Positions 19,595 to 28,345 of a stretch of 33,477 bases of DNA are shown here, one piece after another (position 1 is the first letter of the stretch; every line of letters begins with the position of its first letter). Position numbers and translations under genes: made by a program. Origin of the DNA: Dehalococcoidia bacterium (GTDB taxonomy: Bacteria; Chloroflexota; Dehalococcoidia; GIF9; AB-539-J10); contig JAUWQI010000016.1 in the NCBI GenBank assembly GCA_030611085.1, forward strand, positions 1 to 33,477, in the 5' to 3' direction. Below the pieces are notes generated by a model. The model did not search any database. It saw only the letters and a list, made by a program, of their open reading frames with translations, and was not told where the DNA came from.

Positions 19595-19614
19595 TTCTTA
19601 AGAAGGCATCCTTG

Positions 19615-21027
19615 ATGCATGAAAGTTGCGGTGTTTTTGGAATTTACGCCCCCGGGGCAAATTTAGCTCAGCTTATTTTCTTTGCCCTCTTTGCCTTACA
19701 ACATCGTGGCCAAGAAAGCGCCGGCATCGCTGTCACCAATGGCTACGGGATAACGATGCGTGGCAATATGGGCCTGGTTTCTCAGGCATTCACAGAAGAT
19801 GACCTTGCCCTACTCAAAGGAAACATCGGCATAGGGCACAACCGCTACTCTACTACAGGTTCAAGTCGGTCAAGCAATATTCAACCTATTATAGTGAAAT
19901 CGGATGAACTGACCCTCGCCCTGGCACATAACGGTAACATCGTCAATGTCAAGCTACTCTATGACGAGCTTCAATCGCAAGGTTATAGCTTCCATACATC
20001 TGTCGATTCTGAAGTTATCGCCAACCTAATTTTATCCTCACCGGGAAAGAACTACGAGGAAAAAATAAGATATGCAATGCATCGTCTTCAGGGAGCTTAT
20101 TCACTAACAATCATGACTCAGGATAAGCTTATCGGTGTTCGTGACCCTATGGGTGTTCGCCCTCTTTGTCTTGGAGTTATTGATAGTGGCTGGGCGCTCG
20201 CTTCAGAAAGCTGCGCCTTAGACCATATAGGTGCACAATTCTTAAGGGAAATCGAGCCTGGGGAAATTATAACCATTGATAGAAATGGAGTTAAAAGCTC
20301 TAAGGAAGAAGCTAATAAAAAAGCCCTATGCATTTTCGAGTATATTTATTTTGCCCGCCCCGATAGCATCATCCAAGGCAGACTACTCTATCAAGCGAGA
20401 CAAGCTATGGGTGAGCTATTAGCCCAAGAATACCCCGTTGACGCTGATTTAGTCATGGGTGTTCCTGATTCAGCTACCGCTGCTGGCATCGGCTATTCTC
20501 ATGCCTCAGGCATCCCCTATTGTGAAGGCTTACTCAAAAATCGCTATGTGGGGCGCACCTTTATTGAACCTGACCAGAGGATAAGAGAGCTTGGCGTTCA
20601 ATTAAAGTTCAATCCCCTTTCGCGGATAATTAGTGGTAAACGCCTAATAGTTGTTGATGATAGCATTGTTCGTGGTACCACTACTCCTCATGTAGTTAGC
20701 TTGCTCAAAAAGGCTGGCGCTGCAGAGGTTCATCTGCGTATTTGCGCTCCACCCATCCGTTATCCCTGCTTCTTCGGTGTGGATATGGCAGCTAAACGGG
20801 AACTTATCGCTGCCCAGAAAAGTGTTCCCCAAATCAGGGATTATCTTGGCGCTGATTCGTTGGGTTACCTCAGCCTCGATGGTTTAATCCAAGCGGTGGG
20901 TCTGCCCAAAGATATTTTCTGCCTTGCTTGCCTCACTGGAGAGTACCCTATTCCAGTACAAATGGAGCTGGATAAGCTGGCTTTGGAAGCATCTCAACGG
21001 GAGGAGTTAAGTGCAATCAAAGGTTAA
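19615..21027 (+). CDS. purF: Amidophosphoribosyltransferase
   Basis: MHESCGVFGIYAPG (nucleophile Cys after short propeptide), HRGQESAGIAV, VDDSIVRGTTTPHVVSLLKKAGA. Confidence 0.97.
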   Translation: MHESCGVFGIYAPGANLAQLIFFALFALQHRGQESAGIAVTNGYGITMRGNMGLVSQAFTEDDLALLKGNIGIGHNRYSTTGSSRSSNIQPIIVKSDELTLALAHNGNIVNVKLLYDELQSQGYSFHTSVDSEVIANLILSSPGKNYEEKIRYAMHRLQGAYSLTIMTQDKLIGVRDPMGVRPLCLGVIDSGWALASESCALDHIGAQFLREIEPGEIITIDRNGVKSSKEEANKKALCIFEYIYFARPDSIIQGRLLYQARQAMGELLAQEYPVDADLVMGVPDSATAAGIGYSHASGIPYCEGLLKNRYVGRTFIEPDQRIRELGVQLKFNPLSRIISGKRLIVVDDSIVRGTTTPHVVSLLKKAGAAEVHLRICAPPIRYPCFFGVDMAAKRELIAAQKSVPQIRDYLGADSLGYLSLDGLIQAVGLPKDIFCLACLTGEYPIPVQMELDKLALEASQREELSAIKG

Positions 21028-22033
21028 GGAAGCTTATGCCCTCGCTGGTGTTAATATCAAGGTAGCCAGCGACATAAAAAAATCGATCTCAAAAAAAGCC
21101 CAGTCCACTTTTTGCCCCCAAGTGCTAAATTTTGGCTCCTTCGGCAGCATGTTCCAGCTTAAGGGGTACGATGAGCCAGTTTTGGTTTCCAGTTGTGACG
21201 GTGTAGGTACCAAGCTCAAGATAGCTTCGCTCTTAGATAAAAATGATACTGTGGGTATTGATATTGTCAATCACTGTGTTAACGATATTTTTTGCTGTGG
21301 CGCTGAACCACTCTTTTTCCTCGACTATATCGCTATGGAAAAGCTTATGCCTCAACAAGTAGAAGCTATTGTTACAGGCATAGCTCAAGCTTGTAAGGAT
21401 CTCAGTTGCTCCCTCATCGGTGGCGAAACTGCTGAAATGCCCGGCATCTATTCCCCAGGGAATTATGACTTAGTCGGCTTTATCGTCGGGATGGTGGAAA
21501 AGAGAAATATTATCGATGGCGGTTCCATAACTGCCGCTGATGTAATCCTTGGCTTGCCATCCGCTGGTTTACATACTAATGGTTACTCATTAGTGCGAAG
21601 AATTTTTGGTGTAGATGATAACCCCTCTCGCCTAAATAGGTTTTATCCCGAGTTAGGGAAAACCTTAGGTGAGGAGTTACTGGTTCCTCATCGCTGCTAT
21701 TATCATGAACTTAAACCAGTTCTGCCCTTGATTAAAGGCTTAGCCCATATCACTGGCGGTGGGTTTATGGGGAATATACCCCGGATTTTACCCCAAGGAC
21801 TTGCTGCTCATATTCGCAAGGATTCCTGGGATATACTTCCTATTTTCAAGCTTATCCAGCAAAAAGGCGCTATAGAAGAGGCAGAAATGTATCAAGTATT
21901 CAATATGGGGATAGGTATGACAGTTATTTGCTCAAGCCAAGAGGCAACCAATCTCACCACCGCTTTACCTCAAACTAAAGTCATCGGCGAGATAGTCAAG
22001 GCAAAAGGTAAGGAAAGGGTAACTATAGATTGA
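21011..22033 (+). CDS. purM: Phosphoribosylformylglycinamidine cyclo-ligase
   Basis: SSCDGVGTKLKIA, GAEPLFFLDYIA, GGETAEMPGIY, HITGGGFMGNIPR; overlaps the purF 3' end. Confidence 0.97.
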   Translation: MQSKVKEAYALAGVNIKVASDIKKSISKKAQSTFCPQVLNFGSFGSMFQLKGYDEPVLVSSCDGVGTKLKIASLLDKNDTVGIDIVNHCVNDIFCCGAEPLFFLDYIAMEKLMPQQVEAIVTGIAQACKDLSCSLIGGETAEMPGIYSPGNYDLVGFIVGMVEKRNIIDGGSITAADVILGLPSAGLHTNGYSLVRRIFGVDDNPSRLNRFYPELGKTLGEELLVPHRCYYHELKPVLPLIKGLAHITGGGFMGNIPRILPQGLAAHIRKDSWDILPIFKLIQQKGAIEEAEMYQVFNMGIGMTVICSSQEATNLTTALPQTKVIGEIVKAKGKERVTID

Positions 22034-22043
22034 AGGGGGAATT

Positions 22044-23579
22044 ATGCGCACTATAATTAGTGTTTCAAATAAATCAGGCGTAGCTGATTTCGCTCACGGC
22101 TTGCAAGAGCTGGGCATTGAAGTATTTAGCACCGGGGGTACCAAGAAGTCGCTAGAGATTGCTGGAGCAAAAGTCCGTAGCATCTCAGAACTCACTGGCT
22201 TCCCCGAGATTCTCGATGGCAGAGTAAAGACCCTGCACCCTGCAGTCCACGGCGGCATTCTGGCGAGACGAGATTTGCCTCAGCATCTGGCCGAGCTAGC
22301 CCAAAATCATATTGAGACTATTGATATGGTTGTAGTGAACCTTTATCCCTTCGTTGAGACAGTAACCCGAGGCGATGTTTCCTTAGACAAGGCGTTAGAG
22401 AACATCGACATTGGTGGCCCAACTATGATTCGCTCAGCAGCTAAAAATTTTCCTTCCGTCCTGGTAATAGTCGACCCTGAGGATTATGACCTGATTTTGT
22501 CACAACTACGTCAGGGTGACATAGCTCTAAAAGAAAGAAAAAGGTTAGCTCAAAAGGCTTTTCAGCATGTGGCTATCTACGATACCGCCATTGCGCAGTA
22601 TCTTAACGAAGAAAGCTTTCCCGAAGAAATGACTATAGCTTTGAAGAAAAGCCACAGCCTTCGCTATGGAGAGAATCCTCATCAGCAAGCTGCCCTTTAC
22701 ATTGAACAAAATGTAAAACAAGCACAAAATGGCTTAACTTCGCTTAAGCATCTCAATGGTCCTGAGATTTCCTTTAACAACCTGCTTGATTTCGATGCCG
22801 CTCTAAATATGCTCGGTAATTTCACTGCTCCCACAGTGGCTATAATGAAGCATACTAACTCATGCGGGCTTGCCAGCCATGATAGTTTAGCCGAAGCTTA
22901 TCGAAGAGCTCTAACCGGAGACCCGCTGGCCTCTTTCGGCGGCGTGGTTGCCAGCAACCAGACTATTGATTTAGCCACGGCAGAGGAGATAAATAAGACC
23001 CATTATGATGCCATCATTGCCCCAAAATACGAAAAGGAGGCTCTAGAATTACTGAAGCGCAAGAAGAGTTTACGCCTGGTTGAAGTTCCCCTCCCTCGTC
23101 ATTCTGAACACGGTGAAGAATCCCACCTCGACTTCCGCCATGTCAAGGGATGCTTCTTAGCACAAACATTAGATTTCTTCACCGAATCGGAGCTTGCTCC
23201 TCGCACAGTCACCAATCGCCAGCCTACCCAAGCGGAGCTATCAAACTTACTCTTCGCCTGGAAGACAGTTAAAGGCATAAAATCCAATGCCATAGTTATC
23301 GTTAAGGACAAAACATTATTGGGTATGGGGGCAGGACAGCCCTCTCGCGTGGTAAGCGTAGAGCTAGCTTTGAAAAGAGCTGGAGATGAAGCTAAAGACA
23401 GTGTCCTTGCCTCAGACGCCTTCTTCCCCTTCACTGACGGCCCTGAATTAGCAATCAAAAACGGCGTTACCGCCATTATCCAGCCCGGCGGCTCTGTAAG
23501 AGATAAAGAGGTAATTGATATGGCAAATCAATATAATATAGCTATGGTATTTACTGGCGTGCGCCATTTCAGACACTGA
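22044..23579 (+). CDS. purH: Bifunctional IMP cyclohydrolase/AICAR formyltransferase
   Basis: 511 aa; SVSNKSGVADFAHGL, GRVKTLHPAVHGGILARR, LRYGENPHQQAALY, MKHTNSCG, FFPFTDGPELAIKNGVTAIIQPGGSVRD. Confidence 0.97.
   Translation: MRTIISVSNKSGVADFAHGLQELGIEVFSTGGTKKSLEIAGAKVRSISELTGFPEILDGRVKTLHPAVHGGILARRDLPQHLAELAQNHIETIDMVVVNLYPFVETVTRGDVSLDKALENIDIGGPTMIRSAAKNFPSVLVIVDPEDYDLILSQLRQGDIALKERKRLAQKAFQHVAIYDTAIAQYLNEESFPEEMTIALKKSHSLRYGENPHQQAALYIEQNVKQAQNGLTSLKHLNGPEISFNNLLDFDAALNMLGNFTAPTVAIMKHTNSCGLASHDSLAEAYRRALTGDPLASFGGVVASNQTIDLATAEEINKTHYDAIIAPKYEKEALELLKRKKSLRLVEVPLPRHSEHGEESHLDFRHVKGCFLAQTLDFFTESELAPRTVTNRQPTQAELSNLLFAWKTVKGIKSNAIVIVKDKTLLGMGAGQPSRVVSVELALKRAGDEAKDSVLASDAFFPFTDGPELAIKNGVTAIIQPGGSVRDKEVIDMANQYNIAMVFTGVRHFRH
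23098..23127 (+). repeat. Half copy of palindromic repeat family A inside purH
   Basis: GTCATTCTGAACACGGTGAAGAATCCCACC, matching the left arm and core of 2374-2455 (GTCATTCTGAG...GAAGAATC); encodes RHSEHGEESH in frame. Confidence 0.7.
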
Positions 23580-23600
23580 ACTTTAACGGGAGAAAAGAAA

Positions 23601-23921
23601 ATGCTAATGATAAGTAGAGAAGTTATAGAAAGCGTTATTAGCACTAAAGAAAAATTAGTTAACCCAGCAAAGAAAGCGGAGTGCATTGCCGACATAGAGA
23701 ATATGATAGATATAAAGCAATCCCACCTACTCCGAGCTGAGTGGGGTTCTTGTTGCGGCAATATCTGTAATTTAGTGCCGGGAATAGAAACCGAAATTGA
23801 AATGCTTCAAGATACCCTAAATGCCATGAAAGAGGGCAGCGATGGCAAGGCAAATTCCTTGCTGGAAGATTATGTTGTCTTTCTAGGGAAAAACTACAAA
23901 ATAGAGCCTGACCACTGGTGA
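23601..23921 (+). CDS. Small uncharacterised protein (106 aa)
   Basis: Open frame between purH and the next gene on the same strand, stop 4 nt before the next ATG; no family recognised. Confidence 0.65.
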   Translation: MLMISREVIESVISTKEKLVNPAKKAECIADIENMIDIKQSHLLRAEWGSCCGNICNLVPGIETEIEMLQDTLNAMKEGSDGKANSLLEDYVVFLGKNYKIEPDHW

Positions 23922-23925
23922 TGCC

Positions 23926-25452
23926 ATGGCTAAAGTAATATTGGTAATAGATATGGTGCGTGGCTTCCTGGAGGAAGGCTATCCTCTCTATTGTGGTGCT
24001 AAAGCTCGCGGCATCATTCCCAATATTCAGAAACTATTAGAGCAAGAATCGAGACAAGGGGCAAAAATCTTTTATCTATGCGACTACCATACTCCCAATG
24101 ATCCAGAGTTCAAGCTGTTTCCTCCTCACTGTATCGAAGGCAGCCCCGAGACTGAGCTCATTCCCGAACTTTCCCAACATTTCGGTGAAATAATTCCCAA
24201 AAGACATTACAGTGCCTTTTACGATACTCCCTTAGAGGAAAAATTAAGGGAGCTTAATCCCGAAGCCATAGTTGTCTGTGGTGTATGTACTGACATTTGC
24301 GTTGTACACACAGTAGCCGATGCCAGAAATCGAGGTTACCAAGTTGAAGTGCCTATAAATTGTGTTACCTCCTTTGATGAGAAAGCTCATAGCTTTGCCC
24401 TGGACCATATGGAGAAGGTGCTCGGAGCCAAGCTAATTAGACCTACCATCAACTTACCAAAAACAAAGTTTGAACCCCCCGATTCCTGGCTAAGTGGGGA
24501 AACCGCCGATATTTACTTTCCCCGTACTGTGGAAATACTCAAGAAGGAGGGCATTAACCCTGTAGCCACTATGGAGGTATTCCCCAGGCGAGCCGGCATG
24601 CTCTGTGGCATAGAAGAAGTTAAAGCTTTGCTGGGAAAAGTACTTCCTGAAGATAATCGTGAGGTTTGGGCATTATCTGAAGGCGAATCCTTTGACAGGA
24701 AGGAGGTGGTTCTACGCATAAAAGCTCCTTACCAAAGCTATGGAACCTATGAGACTACCTATCTGGGTATTCTTTCCCACTGCAGTGGCTGGGCCAGCGC
24801 TGCTCGAGAATGTGTTGATGCTGCTCAGGGCATCCCTGTTATTAGTTTTGGCGCTCGCCATGTTCACCCTTCGGTAGTTGGCGTTATGGAATACTCTGCT
24901 ATTGTAGGAGGCTGCAGCGGCTGTGCCAGCACTGTTGGCGCTAACCTTGCCAGCATGAAACCTACAGGCACTATACCTCATGCTCTCATCATTATTATGG
25001 GCAGCACTGCTCAAGCTACGATTAGCTTTGACAAATATATGCCTCCTGAGGTGCCACGCATCGCCTTAGTGGATACCTTCGAGGATGAGGTTAGAGAAAG
25101 TGTAACTGTGGCTAAAGTAATGCAAGGAAGATTACAAGGTGTAAGATTAGATACTCCCTCAGAAAGAGGCAGAGTCACTACCGATTTAGTCAAAGAAACA
25201 AGAGCCTGGCTTGACCTTGAGGGATTTAAAGAGGTAAAGATTGTTGTCAGCGGCGGACTTGACCCGGAGCGCATCAGGTATTTCATCAGTGAAGGGGCGC
25301 CTATAGATATCTTTGCCCTTGGTAGCTATATCAGCGATACCAAACCCATTGACTTCACTGCCGACCTGCACGAGGTAGAAGGCAGGCCTATTGCCAAAAG
25401 GGGCAGAATGCCCGGCATCACCCCTAACCCCAGGCTAAAGCGGGTGATGTAA
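23926..25452 (+). CDS. Nicotinamidase-nicotinate phosphoribosyltransferase fusion protein
   Basis: 508 aa; N-terminal isochorismatase-like/PncA domain (VILVIDMVRGFLEEG, CDYHTPNDPEF, VVCGVCTDICVVHTVADARNRGY); C-terminal NAPRTase-like domain (SGETADIYFPRTVEILKKEG, SYGTYETTYLGILSHCSGWASAARECVDAAQGIPVISFGARHVHP, VVSGGLDPERI, ALGSYIS). Confidence 0.87.
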   Translation: MAKVILVIDMVRGFLEEGYPLYCGAKARGIIPNIQKLLEQESRQGAKIFYLCDYHTPNDPEFKLFPPHCIEGSPETELIPELSQHFGEIIPKRHYSAFYDTPLEEKLRELNPEAIVVCGVCTDICVVHTVADARNRGYQVEVPINCVTSFDEKAHSFALDHMEKVLGAKLIRPTINLPKTKFEPPDSWLSGETADIYFPRTVEILKKEGINPVATMEVFPRRAGMLCGIEEVKALLGKVLPEDNREVWALSEGESFDRKEVVLRIKAPYQSYGTYETTYLGILSHCSGWASAARECVDAAQGIPVISFGARHVHPSVVGVMEYSAIVGGCSGCASTVGANLASMKPTGTIPHALIIIMGSTAQATISFDKYMPPEVPRIALVDTFEDEVRESVTVAKVMQGRLQGVRLDTPSERGRVTTDLVKETRAWLDLEGFKEVKIVVSGGLDPERIRYFISEGAPIDIFALGSYISDTKPIDFTADLHEVEGRPIAKRGRMPGITPNPRLKRVM

Positions 25453-25528
25453 AAGGAGAATGCCTACACACATGGCACTAAGAGCTTGATAGCAAGAGAC
25501 AAAAGGAAATGAGACTGATTCTAATATT

Positions 25529-26314
25529 TTATCTGCCTTTAAAGATAGGCTCTCTTTTCTGAGTTCTAGCCGCTATACCTTCACGAACATCCTCTGATTG
25601 AAAGCATATACTGTCTGCATCCAAGTCAAATTCTAAGGCTGTCTCCAGATCGGTATTAAGCGCAGCATGTATTGCTCTCTTGGATAAACCAATAGCCATG
25701 GGTGCTCCCTTTGCAAATTTCTTTGCCAGGTCAAGGGCAGCCGCGTCTAAATCCTCAGCAGGCACCACCTTAGTCACCATGCCTATCCGCTGCGCCTCTT
25801 TAGCATCTATCGTATCACCGGTGAAAATAAGTTCCTTCGCTTTAGACATACCCACTAGCCTGGTTAGCCGCCAAGCTCCGCCAACTCCAGGCATCACACC
25901 CAACCGGGTATATGTCATCCCAAATCTTGCACTCTCCGAAGCTATGCGAAAGTCACAGGCTAAAGCGAGGTCGCAGCCATTACCCAAAGCATAACCATTT
26001 ACGGCTGCTATTATCGGTTTTTCCAATCTTTCCAACCTGAGCGCCTCTTGTATCTTACGCAGGCCTTGTTTGAATTCCAGTGGAGATAATTTGGTTAGCT
26101 TTTCAGCATACTTGAGATCCACACCGGCACAGAACGCCCTGTCAGTTCCCGTTATAATGACTGCTCGTATCTCAGGGTCGACTCTGATATCTTCAGTGGC
26201 TAACCACAATTCATCATAAGTCTTTTTATCCAGAGCGTTCCTAGCTTCAGGGCGTCTTAATGTTATCTTTGCCACCCCTTCCATTTTCTCAACTGCAATA
26301 TTTTCTAATTTCAT
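25529..26314 (-). CDS. Enoyl-CoA hydratase/isomerase family protein
   Basis: LRRPEARNALDKKTYDEL, AFCAGVDLKYAEKL, AAVNGYALGNGCDLALACDFRIASESARFG. Confidence 0.93.
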   Translation of the reverse strand: MKLENIAVEKMEGVAKITLRRPEARNALDKKTYDELWLATEDIRVDPEIRAVIITGTDRAFCAGVDLKYAEKLTKLSPLEFKQGLRKIQEALRLERLEKPIIAAVNGYALGNGCDLALACDFRIASESARFGMTYTRLGVMPGVGGAWRLTRLVGMSKAKELIFTGDTIDAKEAQRIGMVTKVVPAEDLDAAALDLAKKFAKGAPMAIGLSKRAIHAALNTDLETALEFDLDADSICFQSEDVREGIAARTQKREPIFKGR

Positions 26315-26504
26315 AATGAACTATTATAATAGAAGCATCAAAAGAATGCTATTGCCTTCATTGATGAATATCAGGCCACCCTATACTAGCTTTACACCAT
26401 GCCTCTTGACCGTTCTCTACCTATCGGGCTAAGTTTACTAAAGCCAACTGTTTTAGGAGAAGCCTGCTGGTGAGACAGGTTATACTTGCCTGTATGAAAA
26501 GGAA

Positions 26505-26802
26505 ACTGGAATCATGAGATTCCACTCTGATCCTCAGCTCGTTGATTTTGACATGCATAATTGGAAAGATAAGTTGCCTTCCTGGTGGAAGATATTCGAG
26601 CCCAGCCTCGACGGTTCCATAATTGGCGGTTAAACTGAGCATCCAAGATAATGGCGTCGGCTTTGATGCTGAAACCCCAATTGAGGGTGCATTTGGGCTC
26701 ATTAGTATGCGTGAGCGCACCCGCCTCCTGGGAGGAACACTTACAGTACAGAGCGAGAAAGGGGAAGGAACGCTGGTAGAGGTAAGCATGCCCATCAGTT
26801 AG
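26505..26802 (+). pseudogene. Degraded sensor histidine kinase (NarX-like HATPase C-terminus)
   Basis: In-frame tail LSIQDNGVGFDAETPIEGAFGLISMRERTRLLGGTLTVQSEKGEGTLVEVSMPIS* ending at 26802; upstream VDFDMHNWKDKLPS fragment, with frame disruption/deletion around 26590-26640. Confidence 0.75.
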
Positions 26803-26810
26803 TAAAGTGA

Positions 26811-27443
26811 ATGGCTAAAAAAGTTATAATCTTTGATTTTGATGGAACCATCGCCGATACACTAGATTCAATTGCGAATATCGTAAATTGTCTATCAGAT
26901 GAATTTGGCTGGGAAAAATTAAAACAGGAAGACATGGATAGATTAAGGAATAAAGAATCTAAAGAGGTCATTAAGGATTTGGGGATTCCAATGATTAAGC
27001 TACCTTCCGTTGGTAAAAAAATTAAAGCAGAATTAAATAAGAAAATTGAGTATGTACAACCAGTTTCAGGCATCGAGGAAGCTTTGTTAGAATTAAAGAA
27101 AACTGGGTATACATTGGGAATTCTCACATCTAATTCGAAAGACAATGTAAGTAAATTTCTAAAAAAGAATAATTTGGATTTTTTCGATTTCATCCATTCA
27201 GAGAATAGTATTTTTGGCAAAAGTAAATTAATAAAGGTCCTATTAAAGAACCTGAAGATAAGACCTGAAGAAGCAATTTATGTGGGAGATGAGGTAAGAG
27301 ATATAGAGGCTGCCAAAAAAACTAATATTAATGTAATTGCAGTGAGTTGGGGATTTAATTCAAAGCAGATATTGGAAAAACAAAACCCAGATTTTTTGAT
27401 AGATAAACCAGGACAACTGGTTGAAATCATAGAAAGCTTATGA
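26811..27443 (+). CDS. HAD-superfamily hydrolase (phosphoglycolate phosphatase-like)
   Basis: IIFDFDGTIADTLDSI, GILTSNSKDNV, YVGDEVRDIEAAKKTNINVIAVSWGFN; visibly more AT-rich than neighbours. Confidence 0.9.
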   Translation: MAKKVIIFDFDGTIADTLDSIANIVNCLSDEFGWEKLKQEDMDRLRNKESKEVIKDLGIPMIKLPSVGKKIKAELNKKIEYVQPVSGIEEALLELKKTGYTLGILTSNSKDNVSKFLKKNNLDFFDFIHSENSIFGKSKLIKVLLKNLKIRPEEAIYVGDEVRDIEAAKKTNINVIAVSWGFNSKQILEKQNPDFLIDKPGQLVEIIESL

Positions 27444-27467
27444 AAACCTATATCATGACTACATATA

Positions 27468-27573
27468 ACAGGAATTGCCTGAATCAGCAACCAGTATCTT
27501 TCAGAAATTGGGGGTAAATGACCGCACTGAAGTTGTAACTCAAGCCATTAAAAAAGGCATCGTCCGGCTTTAG
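27468..27573 (+). pseudogene. Remnant of a LuxR/NarL-family response regulator (HTH C-terminus)
   Basis: Frame reads PESATSIFQKLGVNDRTEVVTQAIKKGIVRL* ending at 27573, typical of the LuxR HTH recognition helix and C-terminus; receiver domain absent. Confidence 0.72.
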
Positions 27574-27602
27574 TCATACTTTAGTATAACCTTCCATCGG
27601 CC

Positions 27603-27636
27603 AAGAGGCTGACTCCAAAGTCAGCCTCTTTTCTTT
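27603..27636 (+). terminator. Rho-independent terminator
   Basis: Perfect 12-bp stem AAGAGGCTGACT (27603-27614) / AGTCAGCCTCTT (27619-27630), 4-nt loop CCAA, followed by TTCTTT. Confidence 0.85.
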
Positions 27637-27760
27637 GGCAAAATCAGCCGTTTGCCTGATTACAAGCTGTAAATGCGGGAGTAAGCTTTAAAAGTACGGA
27701 CAAATGAAGGATAATGATAACTAAGGTGTTACACTAAATTATCAGAGGGGGAGGAAAAGC

Positions 27761-28345
27761 ATGTCGATTACACCAGTCTTTGAAATAGGTTTATGGAATG
27801 CCTGGATTTTCATGTTTTATCACCAATTATTACCTATTGCTTTAATGAGTCTAATTAATAAAGGAGCACTGGAGAAAAGCGATGCTGCTGCTCCATATAA
27901 AAAGGCCGGGGAGAAAGTCATACTCATGGTTTTTTTGGCGCTAATTTATTACCTCGCCTTGGCATACTCCGTTTTCCTGCCGTTACAATTAGAGACAATA
28001 TGGTTCTACATAGGTTTTCCTATTTGCCTGATAGGATTGATTATGTACACGATCGTTACTGTGAATTTTGCTACTACTCCACTTGCTGAACCTGTTACCA
28101 AAGGATTGTATCGTTATTCACGAAATCCTCAGTATCTCACTGAATTTTTGATGTTTATAGGTGTGGGTATAGCCTCGGCTTCATGGATTTTCTTATTGTT
28201 TTCGGTTGTTTATTCAATTTCCATGCTTAATTTTGCCAGTTCTGAGGAACGCTTCTGCCTTGAGAATTATGGTGATGCCTATCGTGAATATATGAATAAA
28301 ACGCCAAGATATATAGGAGTCCCAAAATCGGGGGAAAGTAACTAA
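27761..28345 (+). CDS. Isoprenylcysteine carboxyl methyltransferase/PEMT-like membrane methyltransferase
   Basis: 194 aa, several TM segments; GLYRYSRNPQYLTEFLMFIGVGI and EERFCLENYGDAYREYMNKTPRYI motifs. Confidence 0.82.
   Translation: MSITPVFEIGLWNAWIFMFYHQLLPIALMSLINKGALEKSDAAAPYKKAGEKVILMVFLALIYYLALAYSVFLPLQLETIWFYIGFPICLIGLIMYTIVTVNFATTPLAEPVTKGLYRYSRNPQYLTEFLMFIGVGIASASWIFLLFSVVYSISMLNFASSEERFCLENYGDAYREYMNKTPRYIGVPKSGESN

Noticed and set aside
23099-23476. 125-aa minus-strand ORF
   Set aside because: Antisense shadow within purH; its start coincides with the repeat arm but no family is recognised.
24712-25371. Several overlapping minus-strand ORFs (24712-25014, 25011-25286, 25186-25371)
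   Set aside because: All antisense within the nicotinamidase-NAPRTase gene with no recognisable domains.
26421-26795. 124-aa minus-strand ORF
   Set aside because: Antisense to the histidine-kinase remnant; the plus-strand HATPase motifs explain the sequence better.
26795-27220. 141-aa minus-strand ORF
   Set aside because: Antisense shadow of the AT-rich HAD gene.
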